A DNA stretch of 64,000 nucleotides from UBA7455 sp026713185 (GCA_963665785.1 OY762456.1:3348001-3412000); one strand, 5' to 3'; counted from the stretch's first letter, positions 43,709 to 52,988 are shown. The notes: generated by a model from the sequence alone, not told the origin. Numbers and translations are program-made.

Positions 43709-43779
43709 TTATGTCACTCGACCTGGCCCATCCAGTTATTGCCTTTCAAAGGAAAGCGCCATCGACCATCGCCTTCATA

Positions 43780-44478
43780 TCAGATGAATGTTACCGCACA
43801 TTTCCTGCCGTACAATTTGAGAAAAACATCGGCATCTTCCCACTCGACGAACCCGTCCTTCATTTCGTGCAATATCCGGTTACAAATTTCATCTTTCTTA
43901 ATGGCATTCCACCACCTGGTCAACCGGGTTCTGGATTGGAATACTTCCGAATCCAGGTAATTAGGGAGAATATGCAGGTAAAAGGCAAACGTCGGGTAAA
44001 TCAAGTCCCCCCGGCCTAAAGATGACCCGCCAAAAAAAGGACCGTCATCCAGTTCACCTAAAATTCTTTCATATTCGTCAAGTGCAAAGTTGATTGCCGA
44101 TATAGCGTCGATACGAACCTGATCGGATTTCACATGACGATAGAGTGATGACTGGTGGGGACCGTGGTACATGTCGTGAATACGGGACACAAGATTGTTC
44201 AAAGCGCCTCTTCGGCTCCTGTTATCGATCGACGGCAGGAGGTAGTTGATGATCACATCACTTTCGTACAGGCAAATTTTCTCAGCAGGGACATCCAATG
44301 CCGGCATTTTCCCGGATGGAAACTTGTCCAGATATGCGTCGGACTTTAGTCCGCCCAGATCCGCTGGCGCCGCAATTTTAACCGGCAAATTGTTGCGATA
44401 GATGATGTCTCGCGCCATGGCCGAATAGTTGGATATGGGAATCGAATATAGAGTTGTTTCCAATGTAGTTCTCCTCAT
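43780..44478 (-). CDS. Glutathione S-transferase family protein
   Basis: A 232-residue GST. The thioredoxin-like N-terminal domain has LYSIPISNYSAMARDIIYRN, GKMPALDVPAEKICLYESDV with the cis-Pro and Glu-Ser of the glutathione site, then an all-helical domain. The ATG at 44476-44478 has no clear ribosome site, but AGGAGA inside the first codons lies six bases before a TTG (44463) that would start ETTLYSIPIS; the shorter form (227 residues) may be real. Such GSTs detoxify electrophiles or act in aromatic catabolism; no partner is adjacent. Confidence 0.8.
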   Translation of the reverse strand: MRRTTLETTLYSIPISNYSAMARDIIYRNNLPVKIAAPADLGGLKSDAYLDKFPSGKMPALDVPAEKICLYESDVIINYLLPSIDNRSRRGALNNLVSRIHDMYHGPHQSSLYRHVKSDQVRIDAISAINFALDEYERILGELDDGPFFGGSSLGRGDLIYPTFAFYLHILPNYLDSEVFQSRTRLTRWWNAIKKDEICNRILHEMKDGFVEWEDADVFLKLYGRKCAVTFI

Positions 44479-44691
44479 TCAATGTACTATGTCATTTCAT
44501 CCAGGCTGTAACGAGGAGGCTGTCCGAGGGAATCCCGCAGGGACTTATCGACGTTGGAGCAAATGAATTCCCCAAGGCATCTGCAAACACCTTGAATACA
44601 TTATACTGTCCCCGAACAGACTGTGCTTGAGGTGATTTGAATTTTAAACGTTTATATCAGTTAAACTGTTCCCTCCCAAAAAAAGGAAAAT

Positions 44692-46929
44692 ATGAATATG
44701 GCAGACACTGCATACAAGATAGTTGGCTCCAGACCAGTTCGACCTGATGCCAGCGACAAGGTTACAGGTAAAGCGAACTACGGTGCTGACTTCTCACTGC
44801 CGGGAATGTTGTGCGGCAAGGTGCTACGCAGTGAACATACACACGCCAGGATATTGGGCATCGATGTCAGTGGGGCACTTGCGATAGAAGGTGTCAAGGC
44901 AGCAGTTGTCGCAAATGATTTCTCCTTTCTGCAACCCGGTGGGATGGGAGATCTTGTCCGCGATAATTTTGCACATGAAAAAGTCCTCTACCACGGGCAT
45001 GCAGTTGCCGCAGTTGCCGCAACTACACCGGTACTTGCCGACCAGGCGCTTGCGGCAATCAAGGTAGAGTACGAAGTACTGACCCCGGTGATGACGCTCG
45101 ATGACGCAATGCGCGAGGATGCCGTCATACTCCACGACCATGTTTTTACGCAGGGAGTCGAACCCCCGCCCAGGACACCATCCAACATCTACATGCGGGA
45201 CGAACAAAGATCGGGGAATATCTCAAAAGGATTTGAGGAAGCCGATGAAATAATAGAAAGAGAATTCAGCACTCCCATGGTTCATCAAGGTTACATCGAG
45301 CCACCGGCGTGTCTTGCCACCTACAGTGAGAATGGACAGTCCACACTCTGGAGTACGACCCAGGGACATTTCCCGCTTCGGGAATCCGTTGCACGCATGA
45401 TGCAGATGAACGAAGCCAGCCTGAAGGTCATTCCCACCGAAGTAGGCGGCGCTTTTGGCGGTAAGACCGCTGTTTACCACGAAGCCATCGCAATGATGTT
45501 GTCGAAAAAAGCAGGACGACCAGTAAAAATGCAGATGAGCCGTGAAGACATATTCCGTTCCGCCGGTCCGGGGTCCGGGTCAATATGCCGGGTCAAAATT
45601 GGCGCAAGAAAGGACGGTATCATCACCGCCATGTCTGCCCACCTCGTTTACGATTCAGGCGCATTTCCGGGTGCTCCCCTGGCAGGAGGAATGCGCTCGG
45701 TATTCTCCGCGTACGATGTTGCCAACGTATTTGTAGAGGGATATGCAGTATTCACCAACAAACCCAAAGTGCGTGCCTATCGCGGACCCGGGGCGCCACA
45801 GGCAAACCTTGCAACCGAGAGTGTGATTAATGAACTCAGCGACAGAATCGGCATGGACCCAATCGAATTCAGACTCAAGAACGCCGTCAGGGAAGGGTCG
45901 ACGACCGCGGCGGGTACTTTTCGCAAAATAGGATTGGAGGAATGCCTGGAAGCAGCAAAAAACTCTGCACATTACCAGTCGGCACTAAAACCGAACCAGG
46001 GTCGCGGACTTGCCGTGGGGTTCTGGAAAAACGGTGCTGGCGTTTCCAGCGCAGCCATACATATGAACTCCGACGGAACCGCTTCACTGGCCACCGGTTC
46101 AGTTGACCTTTCCGGAACACGAATTGCACTCGCAATGATAGCCGCCGAAGAACTGCAAATTCCCGTCGCTGACATTTCATCGGTGGTCGTTGACACCGAA
46201 TCAATCACTTTCACCGGCAATAGTGCCGGCAGCCGTACTATCAACGCAACCGGGCATGCCGTTGTCGGTGCAACTCGTCATGCCATTGAGCAGATGAAAC
46301 AAAGAGCAGCATCCGGCTGGAACGTGACCCCCGATCAGATTACCTGGCAGGATGGCAAGGCAGTGAATAACAATAACGGTGATGAACTCACCATCAAGGA
46401 AATCTGCCGGACAGCGCCATCAACCGGCGGTCCCATCACTGGCAAAGACTCTCTCGAAGCCGTACTGGGACTCGGTCCCAGTTTTTCTCTGCACATCTGT
46501 GATGCAGAAGTCGATCCTGATACCGGCAAGGTCAGCATAACGCGCTACACTACTGTTCAGGATGCCGGTACGGCAATCCACCGCGACGCCGTTGAAGGTC
46601 AGATGCAGGGAGGTGCGGTGCAAGGTATCGGCTGGGCATTAAACGAGGAGTTTATCTACAATCGCAACGGCGTTCTGGAAAATCCCGGATTCCTGGACTA
46701 CCGAATACCACTCGCATCCGATCTGCCGATGATCGAGACCATCGTGGTCGAAGTTCCCAACGAGTTGCACCCTTACGGTGTCAGGGGTGTGGGAGAAGCA
46801 CCCATTATTCCACCGCTGGCTGCCGTAGCCAGCGCAGTGAGTAATGCAATCGGCGTTAGAGTTACCGAATTGCCCTGTTCACCACCGCGAATTCTGGCCG
46901 CCATAGAAAAGAAAATGGAGTCAAAATAA
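44692..46929 (+). CDS. Molybdenum hydroxylase large subunit (xanthine dehydrogenase family)
   Basis: A 745-residue MoCo-binding subunit with AAAAAGGAAAAT before the ATG. Motifs in order: an N-terminal VTGKANYGADFSLPGMLCGK, GGAFGGKTAVYHEAIAMML, YRGPGAPQANLATESVINEL, and the catalytic Glu in PYGVRGVGEAPIIPP. These are the aldehyde oxidase/CoxL/XdhB signatures for molybdopterin-cytosine-dinucleotide enzymes. Normally 2Fe-2S and FAD subunits accompany it; neither is present upstream or downstream here, so they must be elsewhere or the enzyme is unusual. Two acyl-CoA dehydrogenases follow on the same strand. A substrate such as a purine, N-heterocycle or aldehyde is not predictable. Confidence 0.9.
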   Translation: MNMADTAYKIVGSRPVRPDASDKVTGKANYGADFSLPGMLCGKVLRSEHTHARILGIDVSGALAIEGVKAAVVANDFSFLQPGGMGDLVRDNFAHEKVLYHGHAVAAVAATTPVLADQALAAIKVEYEVLTPVMTLDDAMREDAVILHDHVFTQGVEPPPRTPSNIYMRDEQRSGNISKGFEEADEIIEREFSTPMVHQGYIEPPACLATYSENGQSTLWSTTQGHFPLRESVARMMQMNEASLKVIPTEVGGAFGGKTAVYHEAIAMMLSKKAGRPVKMQMSREDIFRSAGPGSGSICRVKIGARKDGIITAMSAHLVYDSGAFPGAPLAGGMRSVFSAYDVANVFVEGYAVFTNKPKVRAYRGPGAPQANLATESVINELSDRIGMDPIEFRLKNAVREGSTTAAGTFRKIGLEECLEAAKNSAHYQSALKPNQGRGLAVGFWKNGAGVSSAAIHMNSDGTASLATGSVDLSGTRIALAMIAAEELQIPVADISSVVVDTESITFTGNSAGSRTINATGHAVVGATRHAIEQMKQRAASGWNVTPDQITWQDGKAVNNNNGDELTIKEICRTAPSTGGPITGKDSLEAVLGLGPSFSLHICDAEVDPDTGKVSITRYTTVQDAGTAIHRDAVEGQMQGGAVQGIGWALNEEFIYNRNGVLENPGFLDYRIPLASDLPMIETIVVEVPNELHPYGVRGVGEAPIIPPLAAVASAVSNAIGVRVTELPCSPPRILAAIEKKMESK

Positions 46930-46939
46930 AGCAATTGAC

Positions 46940-46968
46940 AGGGTCTGAGTAAAGTTACTCTGACCCCA
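46940..46968. repeat. Dispersed repeat, locus 6: short hairpin
   Basis: GGGTCTGAGTAA and TTACTCTGACCCC are inverted across a two-base centre (46941-46967). It lies between the molybdenum hydroxylase and acyl-CoA dehydrogenase genes, 11 bases past the first stop. It could terminate transcription weakly but has no T-run. Confidence 0.75.
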
Positions 46969-46986
46969 TTAATTGGGAGGCAGGAG

Positions 46987-48105
46987 ATGCAAACTGGCTT
47001 TTCAGAAGATCAGATTCAGTTCCGTGATGTTGTTTCACGGTTTCTGTCCAATAAATCGCCCCCTGTTGAAGTCCGGCGCCTGATGGCATCGGAGGATGGT
47101 TACGACGCTGCCGTATGGCGACAGCTGTGCGGGGAAATCGGACTCACGGGCATTCACATTCCCGAGCAGTATGGCGGCTCGGGATTCGGTCCGGTGGAAC
47201 TTGGAATCGTGGCCGAGGAGATGGGGCGTTATCTCTATTGCGGTCCTTTTTTCTCATCAGCAGTGATGGCCTCACATGCATTGCTGAGCTATGCCACTGA
47301 GGCCCACAAAGTGATTCTTTTACCTGATATCGCTGCCGGTACTACCATTGCCACACTGGTACTGGACAATTTGGATGCTCCGGAACGGGTTGGGCATGCA
47401 ATCACTGTTACCGAATCTCAAGATGGTCATGTGCTGAACGGCAGTGCCACTGCAGTTGTGGATGCGCATATTGCTGATCTGTTGCTGGTACCAGCCTTTG
47501 GCGGCGATGGAATTTCCCTGTACAGTCTTCGCAAAGACGAGGCCAATCCCGGTGTCACTGCGGTTGAAGCCCTGGATTCCACACGGAAACTATCACGTGT
47601 GACCTTTAAAGACACGCCAGCGCAGATGATAAGTGATGGCGCTGGTGTTGATTTACACACTCTTTGGGACCAGCTCTGTGTGATGTTGGCGCACGAGATG
47701 ATCGGAGGTGCGCAGGCGTTGTTGGAAAGCACCGTGGACTACACAAAGATTCGTGTGCAGTTCGGTAAACCCATCGGTTCATTTCAGGGGTTGAAGCACC
47801 GTTGTGCCGATCTGCTGGTGGAGATAGAACTTGCCGTAGCGGCAACGCACCACGCTGCACAGTGTCTGGCAAGCGGTGAAGGCAATGCCTATGCGGCCAG
47901 TTTGGCGAAGGCAATGGCGGCGGATGCGTACATGAGTTCTGCACGCACTGCCATCCAGTTGCGCGGAGGCATTGGCTTTACCTGGGAGAACGATACGCAC
48001 TTATGGTTCAAACGGGCAAAAAGTTCCGAGGTGTTTCTCGGTACCCCGCATTGGCACCGCGAGCGGATGATGCAACTAATGACAGAGGTGAACCATGCCC
48101 ACTAA
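46987..48105 (+). CDS. Acyl-CoA dehydrogenase (first of pair)
   Basis: A 372-residue acyl-CoA dehydrogenase with GGAGGCAGGAG ahead of the ATG. It shows the N-terminal helical domain (GLTGIHIPEQYGGSGFGPVE), a beta domain, and a C-terminal domain with RVQFGKPIGSFQGLKHRCAD and AIQLRGGIGFTWENDTHLWF. Its shorter C-terminus and linkage with the longer next gene suggest a heteromeric alpha/beta dehydrogenase, as in some sterol or cyclic acyl-CoA oxidation systems (FadE-type pairs), where only one chain may carry the catalytic base. The chain overlaps the next gene by 11 bases. Confidence 0.88.
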   Translation: MQTGFSEDQIQFRDVVSRFLSNKSPPVEVRRLMASEDGYDAAVWRQLCGEIGLTGIHIPEQYGGSGFGPVELGIVAEEMGRYLYCGPFFSSAVMASHALLSYATEAHKVILLPDIAAGTTIATLVLDNLDAPERVGHAITVTESQDGHVLNGSATAVVDAHIADLLLVPAFGGDGISLYSLRKDEANPGVTAVEALDSTRKLSRVTFKDTPAQMISDGAGVDLHTLWDQLCVMLAHEMIGGAQALLESTVDYTKIRVQFGKPIGSFQGLKHRCADLLVEIELAVAATHHAAQCLASGEGNAYAASLAKAMAADAYMSSARTAIQLRGGIGFTWENDTHLWFKRAKSSEVFLGTPHWHRERMMQLMTEVNHAH

Positions 48106-49348
48106 CGAAGAAATCAGAACTGAAGTTGCACAGTGGCTGGACGCGAATTGGTCTCCTGACCGGTCGTTACGAGAATGGCGTGAGATATTAGTGGATGGTG
48201 GCTGGGCTGCACCCACCTGGCCCAGCGCCTGTTTCGGCCGTGAATTTACTTCCGAACAGGCGGCTTTGGCAGACGAAGTGTTTCGAGAGAAGGGCGCTCT
48301 GGGCGCCGCACAGACCGGCGTCGGCTGGCTTGCATCCGAGACCATTCTTGTGCATGGCAATGAAGATCAGAAACAGCGTTACCTGCGCTCAATTCTCACG
48401 GGCGAACATGCCTGGTGTCAGCTGTTCAGCGAACCGGGCAGCGGGTCTGACCTGGCGGGCGCCTCCACCAGGGCCGAGATAAAAGACGGCAGGTGGATCA
48501 TCAATGGTCAAAAAGTGTGGAACACCAACGCACATCGCGCAGACTTTGGATTGCTGTTGGCGCGCACCGACTGGGACCTGCCAAAACACCAGGGACTCAG
48601 CTACTTTTTGATTAACATGCACCAACCTGGCGTTGAGGTACGACCATTGAAGCAGATGAACGGCCATGCCTCCTTCAATGAGGTGTTCATGGCGGATGCG
48701 GAGATTCCTGAGCAGGACATGCTGGGTAAAGAGGGCGAAGGTTGGCGAATTGCCGGTACGACATTATCCAGGGAACGGCGGGGCTTTGCCGGTGATCGCA
48801 CTGGTAGTAGTCTGAAAGATCTGGATGGCCCCATCTACGAAGAGTATCGCCAGGAACTTGCCATCGCGCATGAACCCTATAACTGGTACCCGCAACGAGA
48901 GGGTCGAGTGGACCTCGTCATGCGAAGGGCCAGGGCGACAGGAGCGATCAACGATCCTGCAATACGCCAGGAGATCGCAAAGCTCATATCAATGAAGGAG
49001 GCAGCATCACTGGCATCCGCAGTTGCAGAGCAGACTCGCCGTACCGGATCCAACGAGATCATACCCGCAGGATCTATCGGCAAACTCGCGAAGAGCAATA
49101 TCGCCCGGCAGGCCTCTCTTGTACACACCATGATTTCTGGTGCGGATGCGATGCTCAGTGGGCCTGATTCCGCTGAGGGTGGCATCGTCTCCGAGATTCT
49201 CGTCTCGGTGCCGGCTATCTCAATTGCAGGCGGTACTGACGAGATACAAAAGAACATTATTTCTGAACGGGTACTGGGTATGCCCAAAGAGCCGCGTTCG
49301 GACACGGGGCCTTTCAGGGATATTCTCCGCAACGTGATCGATAACTGA
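48095..49348 (+). CDS. Acyl-CoA dehydrogenase (second of pair)
   Basis: A 417-residue acyl-CoA dehydrogenase overlapping the previous gene by 11 bases. FAD and substrate motifs: QLFSEPGSGSDLAGASTRAE, WIINGQKVWNTNAHRADFGL, and the C-terminal ISIAGGTDEIQKNIISERVL, the usual FAD-contacting end. Together with the preceding gene it probably forms an alpha2beta2 dehydrogenase of the actinobacterial ChsE-type arrangement that also occurs in Proteobacteria. The natural acyl-CoA, perhaps a branched or polycyclic side-chain, is not known. No thiolase or hydratase is in the same unit. Confidence 0.9.
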   Translation: MPTNEEIRTEVAQWLDANWSPDRSLREWREILVDGGWAAPTWPSACFGREFTSEQAALADEVFREKGALGAAQTGVGWLASETILVHGNEDQKQRYLRSILTGEHAWCQLFSEPGSGSDLAGASTRAEIKDGRWIINGQKVWNTNAHRADFGLLLARTDWDLPKHQGLSYFLINMHQPGVEVRPLKQMNGHASFNEVFMADAEIPEQDMLGKEGEGWRIAGTTLSRERRGFAGDRTGSSLKDLDGPIYEEYRQELAIAHEPYNWYPQREGRVDLVMRRARATGAINDPAIRQEIAKLISMKEAASLASAVAEQTRRTGSNEIIPAGSIGKLAKSNIARQASLVHTMISGADAMLSGPDSAEGGIVSEILVSVPAISIAGGTDEIQKNIISERVLGMPKEPRSDTGPFRDILRNVIDN

Positions 49349-49523
49349 CAGACCCTGGTCGGTATACAGATTGTTGCGGTTGAGTCTTGCTGAGTACTGC
49401 AAACAGCGGCCTGTTCAGATGAAATCGGGGGAACTTATGATAATGTCGATTGCCTCCCAAATGCTTGATGCCACATAATGAATATCCTGGGGAATACTTA
49501 ATTTGGCCAATGGAGAAACTTGA

Positions 49524-50189
49524 ATGCCTGTCATAGATATGTCAACACTAAAACCTGTAGGTGAATTTGGTTCTAAAGCCTGGGGAGAAGGTTGTTCGGA
49601 ATGCGCGATCAAAATACTGGAGGCTGCCAATCTACCCTCAGATATTAACTGGGCGTTCACTGAAGATTACACACATCCACCTGCCAGACTCATGACAGGT
49701 GGTCGCACTCGTGCAGGATATTACATTATGGTCAAAAATGGTGTCGTCTCTGCGGGTGATGGTGTTCCTGATGAATCGCTTGCCCTCCCCGGTTTTCACG
49801 GGCAGGTTCCCTGGGCTGCGATTTGTAACCAGTCTGCCGCGTTATATGGCAGGGAGGGTCAGAAACAACGTTCTGTAGATCAGGGTCTGCTATTTACCGC
49901 TATCGGTGAATATGTCGGTCGGTCCAATCCTTTCAATTTTCCAATCAATGCCGCGGGCAAACCAAGCTTGATGCTGGATCCGGTAGGTCCATGGCCAAAA
50001 GAGGTCGGCGCCGCCCTGGGAGAAGGTGGAGAAGAGGGCAATGGTCTGCATAACATTGCAGCAACCCTGCAGATGGACTCACCGGAATTTGCCGATCTGC
50101 CCATAACCGATCTCCGTGTTCCCATTTTTGCTGAAATGACCGACCAGCAAAAGGCGGACTTTGTGAAGTTGTGCGGAATCAAAATTTAA
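49524..50189 (+). CDS. Uncharacterised 221-residue protein
   Basis: The ATG at 49524 follows GGAGAAACTTGA. The protein is soluble, without signal peptide or membrane helices. It contains a C-x-x-C pair in EGCSECAIKIL, RTRAGYYIMVKNGVVSAGDG, and a long middle region with NAAGKPSLMLDPVGPWPKEV. I do not recognise a family. It ends one base before a binding-protein-fold gene (start 50191), and the two are presumably cotranscribed. Enzymatic or ligand-binding activity is possible; the CxxC could bind metal but no further ligands are obvious. Confidence 0.62.
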   Translation: MPVIDMSTLKPVGEFGSKAWGEGCSECAIKILEAANLPSDINWAFTEDYTHPPARLMTGGRTRAGYYIMVKNGVVSAGDGVPDESLALPGFHGQVPWAAICNQSAALYGREGQKQRSVDQGLLFTAIGEYVGRSNPFNFPINAAGKPSLMLDPVGPWPKEVGAALGEGGEEGNGLHNIAATLQMDSPEFADLPITDLRVPIFAEMTDQQKADFVKLCGIKI

Positions 50190-50190
50190 C

Positions 50191-50919
50191 GTGCATTCCA
50201 CCCACCCTGAAGTCATCGCACAACTGGCGCCAACCGGGACGTTACGGGCAGCCATCAGCATGTCTAATTTTTTACTGGTTGTTGGCAAGACTGATGCGGG
50301 GGAACCGGTCGGTCCATCACCTGGTATTGCGTTAGCCATCAGCAAGGCACTGGGTGTACCCTTGAAATTGATACCATTTAAAACTCCCAGTGAGATTGCC
50401 GAAGCTGCAGGCACAGGTGTATGGGATATCGGGAACATCGGTGCAGAACCCCAGCGGGCTGCTGTGATGGATTTCACTTCTGCATATGCCGAAATTGAAT
50501 CAACTTATCTGGTACCCGCAGGATCGCAACTGACGACAATAGCTGATGTCGACCAACCCGGTAACAGGATCTCCGTTGCTGCCGGCAGTGCTTATGGATT
50601 GTGGCTCGAAAACAACATCAAGGATGCAGAACTCAGACCTGTAATTGGTCAGCAGGCTTTCGAGCAATTTGTGAACGAGAAAATGGATGCGCTGGCAGGC
50701 TTGCGAAGCCAGCTTTCCAAAGAGGTGAAAAAGTTGCCAGGCGCCCGGGTCCTCGATGGAAAATTCACCGCTGTGCAGCAAGCAGTGGGTATCAACAAAG
50801 GCAACGAAGCAGCACTACTGTGGCTTGAGCAATTTGTTGAAGAGATCAAGGCCAATGGTCTGGTTGCCCGTCTGATCAAAAAATACAACGTTGAGGGCCA
50901 GCTCACAGTTGCGCCCTAG
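50191..50919 (+). CDS. Family-3 solute-binding-fold protein without signal peptide
   Basis: A 242-residue periplasmic-binding-protein-like fold starting at GTG 50191. Characteristic stretches are VGPSPGIALAISKALGVPLK, IGAEPQRAAVMDFTSAYAEI, ESTYLVPAGSQLTTIADVDQ and AGSAYGLWLENNIKD, matching amino-acid-type (SBP_bac_3) binding proteins. There is no signal peptide: the chain opens MHSTHPEVIAQLAPTG, already near the start of the domain. It may therefore be cytosolic, or its signal is absent through decay. It lies one base after the unknown 221-residue gene; no permease or ATPase is close. The last 17 bases overlap the convergent MFS gene. Confidence 0.78.
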   Translation: MHSTHPEVIAQLAPTGTLRAAISMSNFLLVVGKTDAGEPVGPSPGIALAISKALGVPLKLIPFKTPSEIAEAAGTGVWDIGNIGAEPQRAAVMDFTSAYAEIESTYLVPAGSQLTTIADVDQPGNRISVAAGSAYGLWLENNIKDAELRPVIGQQAFEQFVNEKMDALAGLRSQLSKEVKKLPGARVLDGKFTAVQQAVGINKGNEAALLWLEQFVEEIKANGLVARLIKKYNVEGQLTVAP

Positions 50920-52207
50920 GGGTTTCAAGCAAATTCAACCGTTCAGTATGCGTCGCCTGGTTGAACAACAGAAGTAAACCCGTAGCGCCGGCAAGCAGCA
51001 AACCCATGAGGAGGAAATCCTGGGCGAACGTGAGATCGTCGGCTACTACTGAGAAACCAAGGGAACCCACTGTGCGGCTAAGGTTCGCGAGCGACATGTA
51101 GATTGCAAATTGGGTAGCGGCTATCCGACTCCAGCAAAGATTCATAAACAATGCGATGGTTGCCACAAAGATCAGTTGCGTAAACAGATAGGCCAATCCG
51201 GCCATCGGGAAAAGGAATCCTGGCGTAGTCCAGAACATCGGTAACAAACCCGTCGCCAGGTGTGTGGCCGCACTTCCCGCAAATGCCACCAACAGGAATC
51301 GCTTGGCGCCGTGACGGTCAACCAGGAATCCCAGCATCGCGCCCATCACCGCCGTGGCCAGGCCGACATAACCGTTGAACGCGGTGTATTCCGCTGCCGA
51401 GTATCCCAATTCCTGAACAGCAAACACCGGAAACACCGTAACCGCAATGCCGTCTCGTACTCGATTGATAAATTCCACCATGACCAATATAAGACTCATG
51501 GGCAGAAACAGGACACGAGTCAAGTCCTTTAAGATCGTCAGCATATTGCGTTTAGCCATTTCGGCTCGAACCGTAGCCTGGCCAGCGGACCACGGCATCA
51601 ATCGTTCGCCAGGACGTTCGCGTACGATTGCCACAAACAGGAAAATGACAGCCAGGGTCGCTGCGCAAACCAACGCAGCTACAGGCATTCCCGCCATCGA
51701 AAGCAGGACGCCGCAAAGGGCGCCAAAGGACGCCGCGCCGGCCGCTTGTCCAAAACCCATGAAGGCATTGGCCCTGCCACGTTCGTCATGTTGCAAAACA
51801 TCAATCGCCATGCCATCCACGGCGACATCCTGCGTTGCCGCAAAAGCATTCACTACGAAACCCGCCACCATCAATGGTACCAGGGAAGTATCGGCGCTGA
51901 TGCTGACAAACGACATAGCGATGAGTGACAGCGTCAAACCGCCCTGCGCCAGCAGTACCCATGGCCGGCGAAAACCCATTGACGGGAACTTGAAACGATC
52001 CATGAACGGCCCCCCGATGAGCTTGATCGCCCATGGAAATGACACCACGCCTAACACAAGCGAGATATCGCCAGCACTCACGTCAAGTTCCGCCAACCGG
52101 GCCGGAACGGCGACAGACACCAGCCCGATCGGTATACCCTGGGCGAAGTAACAGGCCGTGAATGCGAAGAAACGCAGCCAACGATGTTCTGTCAGAGCAG
52201 TTTTCAC
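50903..52207 (-). CDS. MFS transporter (AmpG/acetyl-CoA-transporter-like)
   Basis: A 434-residue 12-helix permease starting at GTG. It has the MFS pattern with loop 2-3 RFKFPSMGFRRPWVLLAQG and matching loop 8-9 GFLVDRHGAKRFLLVAF, and the QDVAVDGMAIDVLQHDERG motif typical of AmpG-like proteins, which import muropeptides, and of related transporters. FTACYFAQGIPIGLVSVAVP at the N-terminus also fits that group. The substrate is unknown. The 3' end overlaps the binding-protein gene by 17 bases; the 5' side faces the repeat array. Confidence 0.86.
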   Translation of the reverse strand: MKTALTEHRWLRFFAFTACYFAQGIPIGLVSVAVPARLAELDVSAGDISLVLGVVSFPWAIKLIGGPFMDRFKFPSMGFRRPWVLLAQGGLTLSLIAMSFVSISADTSLVPLMVAGFVVNAFAATQDVAVDGMAIDVLQHDERGRANAFMGFGQAAGAASFGALCGVLLSMAGMPVAALVCAATLAVIFLFVAIVRERPGERLMPWSAGQATVRAEMAKRNMLTILKDLTRVLFLPMSLILVMVEFINRVRDGIAVTVFPVFAVQELGYSAAEYTAFNGYVGLATAVMGAMLGFLVDRHGAKRFLLVAFAGSAATHLATGLLPMFWTTPGFLFPMAGLAYLFTQLIFVATIALFMNLCWSRIAATQFAIYMSLANLSRTVGSLGFSVVADDLTFAQDFLLMGLLLAGATGLLLLFNQATHTERLNLLETPRAQL

Positions 52208-52388
52208 GGGATTACGAAGGAACTTTCAGGGATCCAATACGGCCATCTGCGCTGTGGATCAAACAAGTCCTGGTGATCAAACCGTAACCACAGACTGCTG
52301 CTTCAATTCTGCCTACCATTTAATTTCGTATCACTGTTCTGTGTTAAGCATGGGAAGAATAAACCATGTCTTCTCTAATTCTCAATAA

Positions 52389-52586
52389 AAATGGGGTCAG
52401 GTCCAATTTCTCACCAATAAAAATGGGGTCAGGTCCAATTTCTCACGGAAATACCATTTCTTGATCGAAAAGTCTTCTTCTTGCCTGATAAAATAAAAAT
52501 GGGGTCAGGTCCAATTTCCCACGGAAAAACCATTTCCTGATCGAAAAGTCTTCTTCTTGCTTGATAAAATGGACCTGACCCTATTT
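52389..52586. repeat. Dispersed repeat, locus 7: three direct copies plus one inverted
   Basis: ATGGGGTCAGGTCCAATTTC occurs at 52391, 52423 and 52499, and the inverted ATGGACCTGACCC lies near 52569. The last two direct copies are parts of a 76-bp tandem unit including CCATTTC.TGATCGAAAAGTC. The array lies in the 400-bp gap before the VOC gene, which otherwise holds no gene; the inverted end lies just before its ribosome site. Confidence 0.88.
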
Positions 52587-52607
52587 TAAAACAAAGAGGA
52601 GCCTTAA

Positions 52608-52988
52608 ATGCCCACTTATTCCATGCAGCACATTCACTTATTCAGTAAAGATGCGATCGCAGCAGGAAAGTTCTATGCCAATGCCTTTGGAGTAGAAACC
52701 AGAGAGGCCAAAACATGGGAGGGACTTCCCAGATGTGATATGAATCTCGGTGGACTCACTGTGCTGATATCGACCGTTAAAGGTGATCTCCAGGAAACTG
52801 CCAGCGATCGAAATGCACAGCTGGGCATTAATCACTTTGGTGTTCGCGTCGATGACATGGATCAGGCCTATACCGACCTTACGGCAAAAGGAGTGGAATT
52901 CACCAGCAAACCGCACGCGTATCGTGGTAGCAAGGTTGCCTTTATTGAGGGGCCGGATCGAGTCAGTATCGAACTCGTCGAGTACTAG
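52608..52988 (+). CDS. VOC superfamily protein (second)
   Basis: A 126-residue single-domain glyoxalase-fold protein with GAGGAGCCTTAA before the ATG. Its beginning, MQHIHLFSKDAIAAGKFYAN, puts two histidines at the usual first-strand metal position. NHFGVRVDDMDQAYTDLTAK is the second beta-alpha unit and GSKVAFIEGPDRVSIELVEY closes with the metal Glu. This points to a metal-dependent lactoylglutathione-lyase-like or dioxygenase-like enzyme with unknown substrate. It stands alone, preceded by the repeat array. Confidence 0.82.
   Translation: MPTYSMQHIHLFSKDAIAAGKFYANAFGVETREAKTWEGLPRCDMNLGGLTVLISTVKGDLQETASDRNAQLGINHFGVRVDDMDQAYTDLTAKGVEFTSKPHAYRGSKVAFIEGPDRVSIELVEY

Noticed and set aside
51447..52151. 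234-codon plus-strand frame
   Set aside because: It is antisense to the MFS gene, which is clearly coding; its composition is shadow-like.
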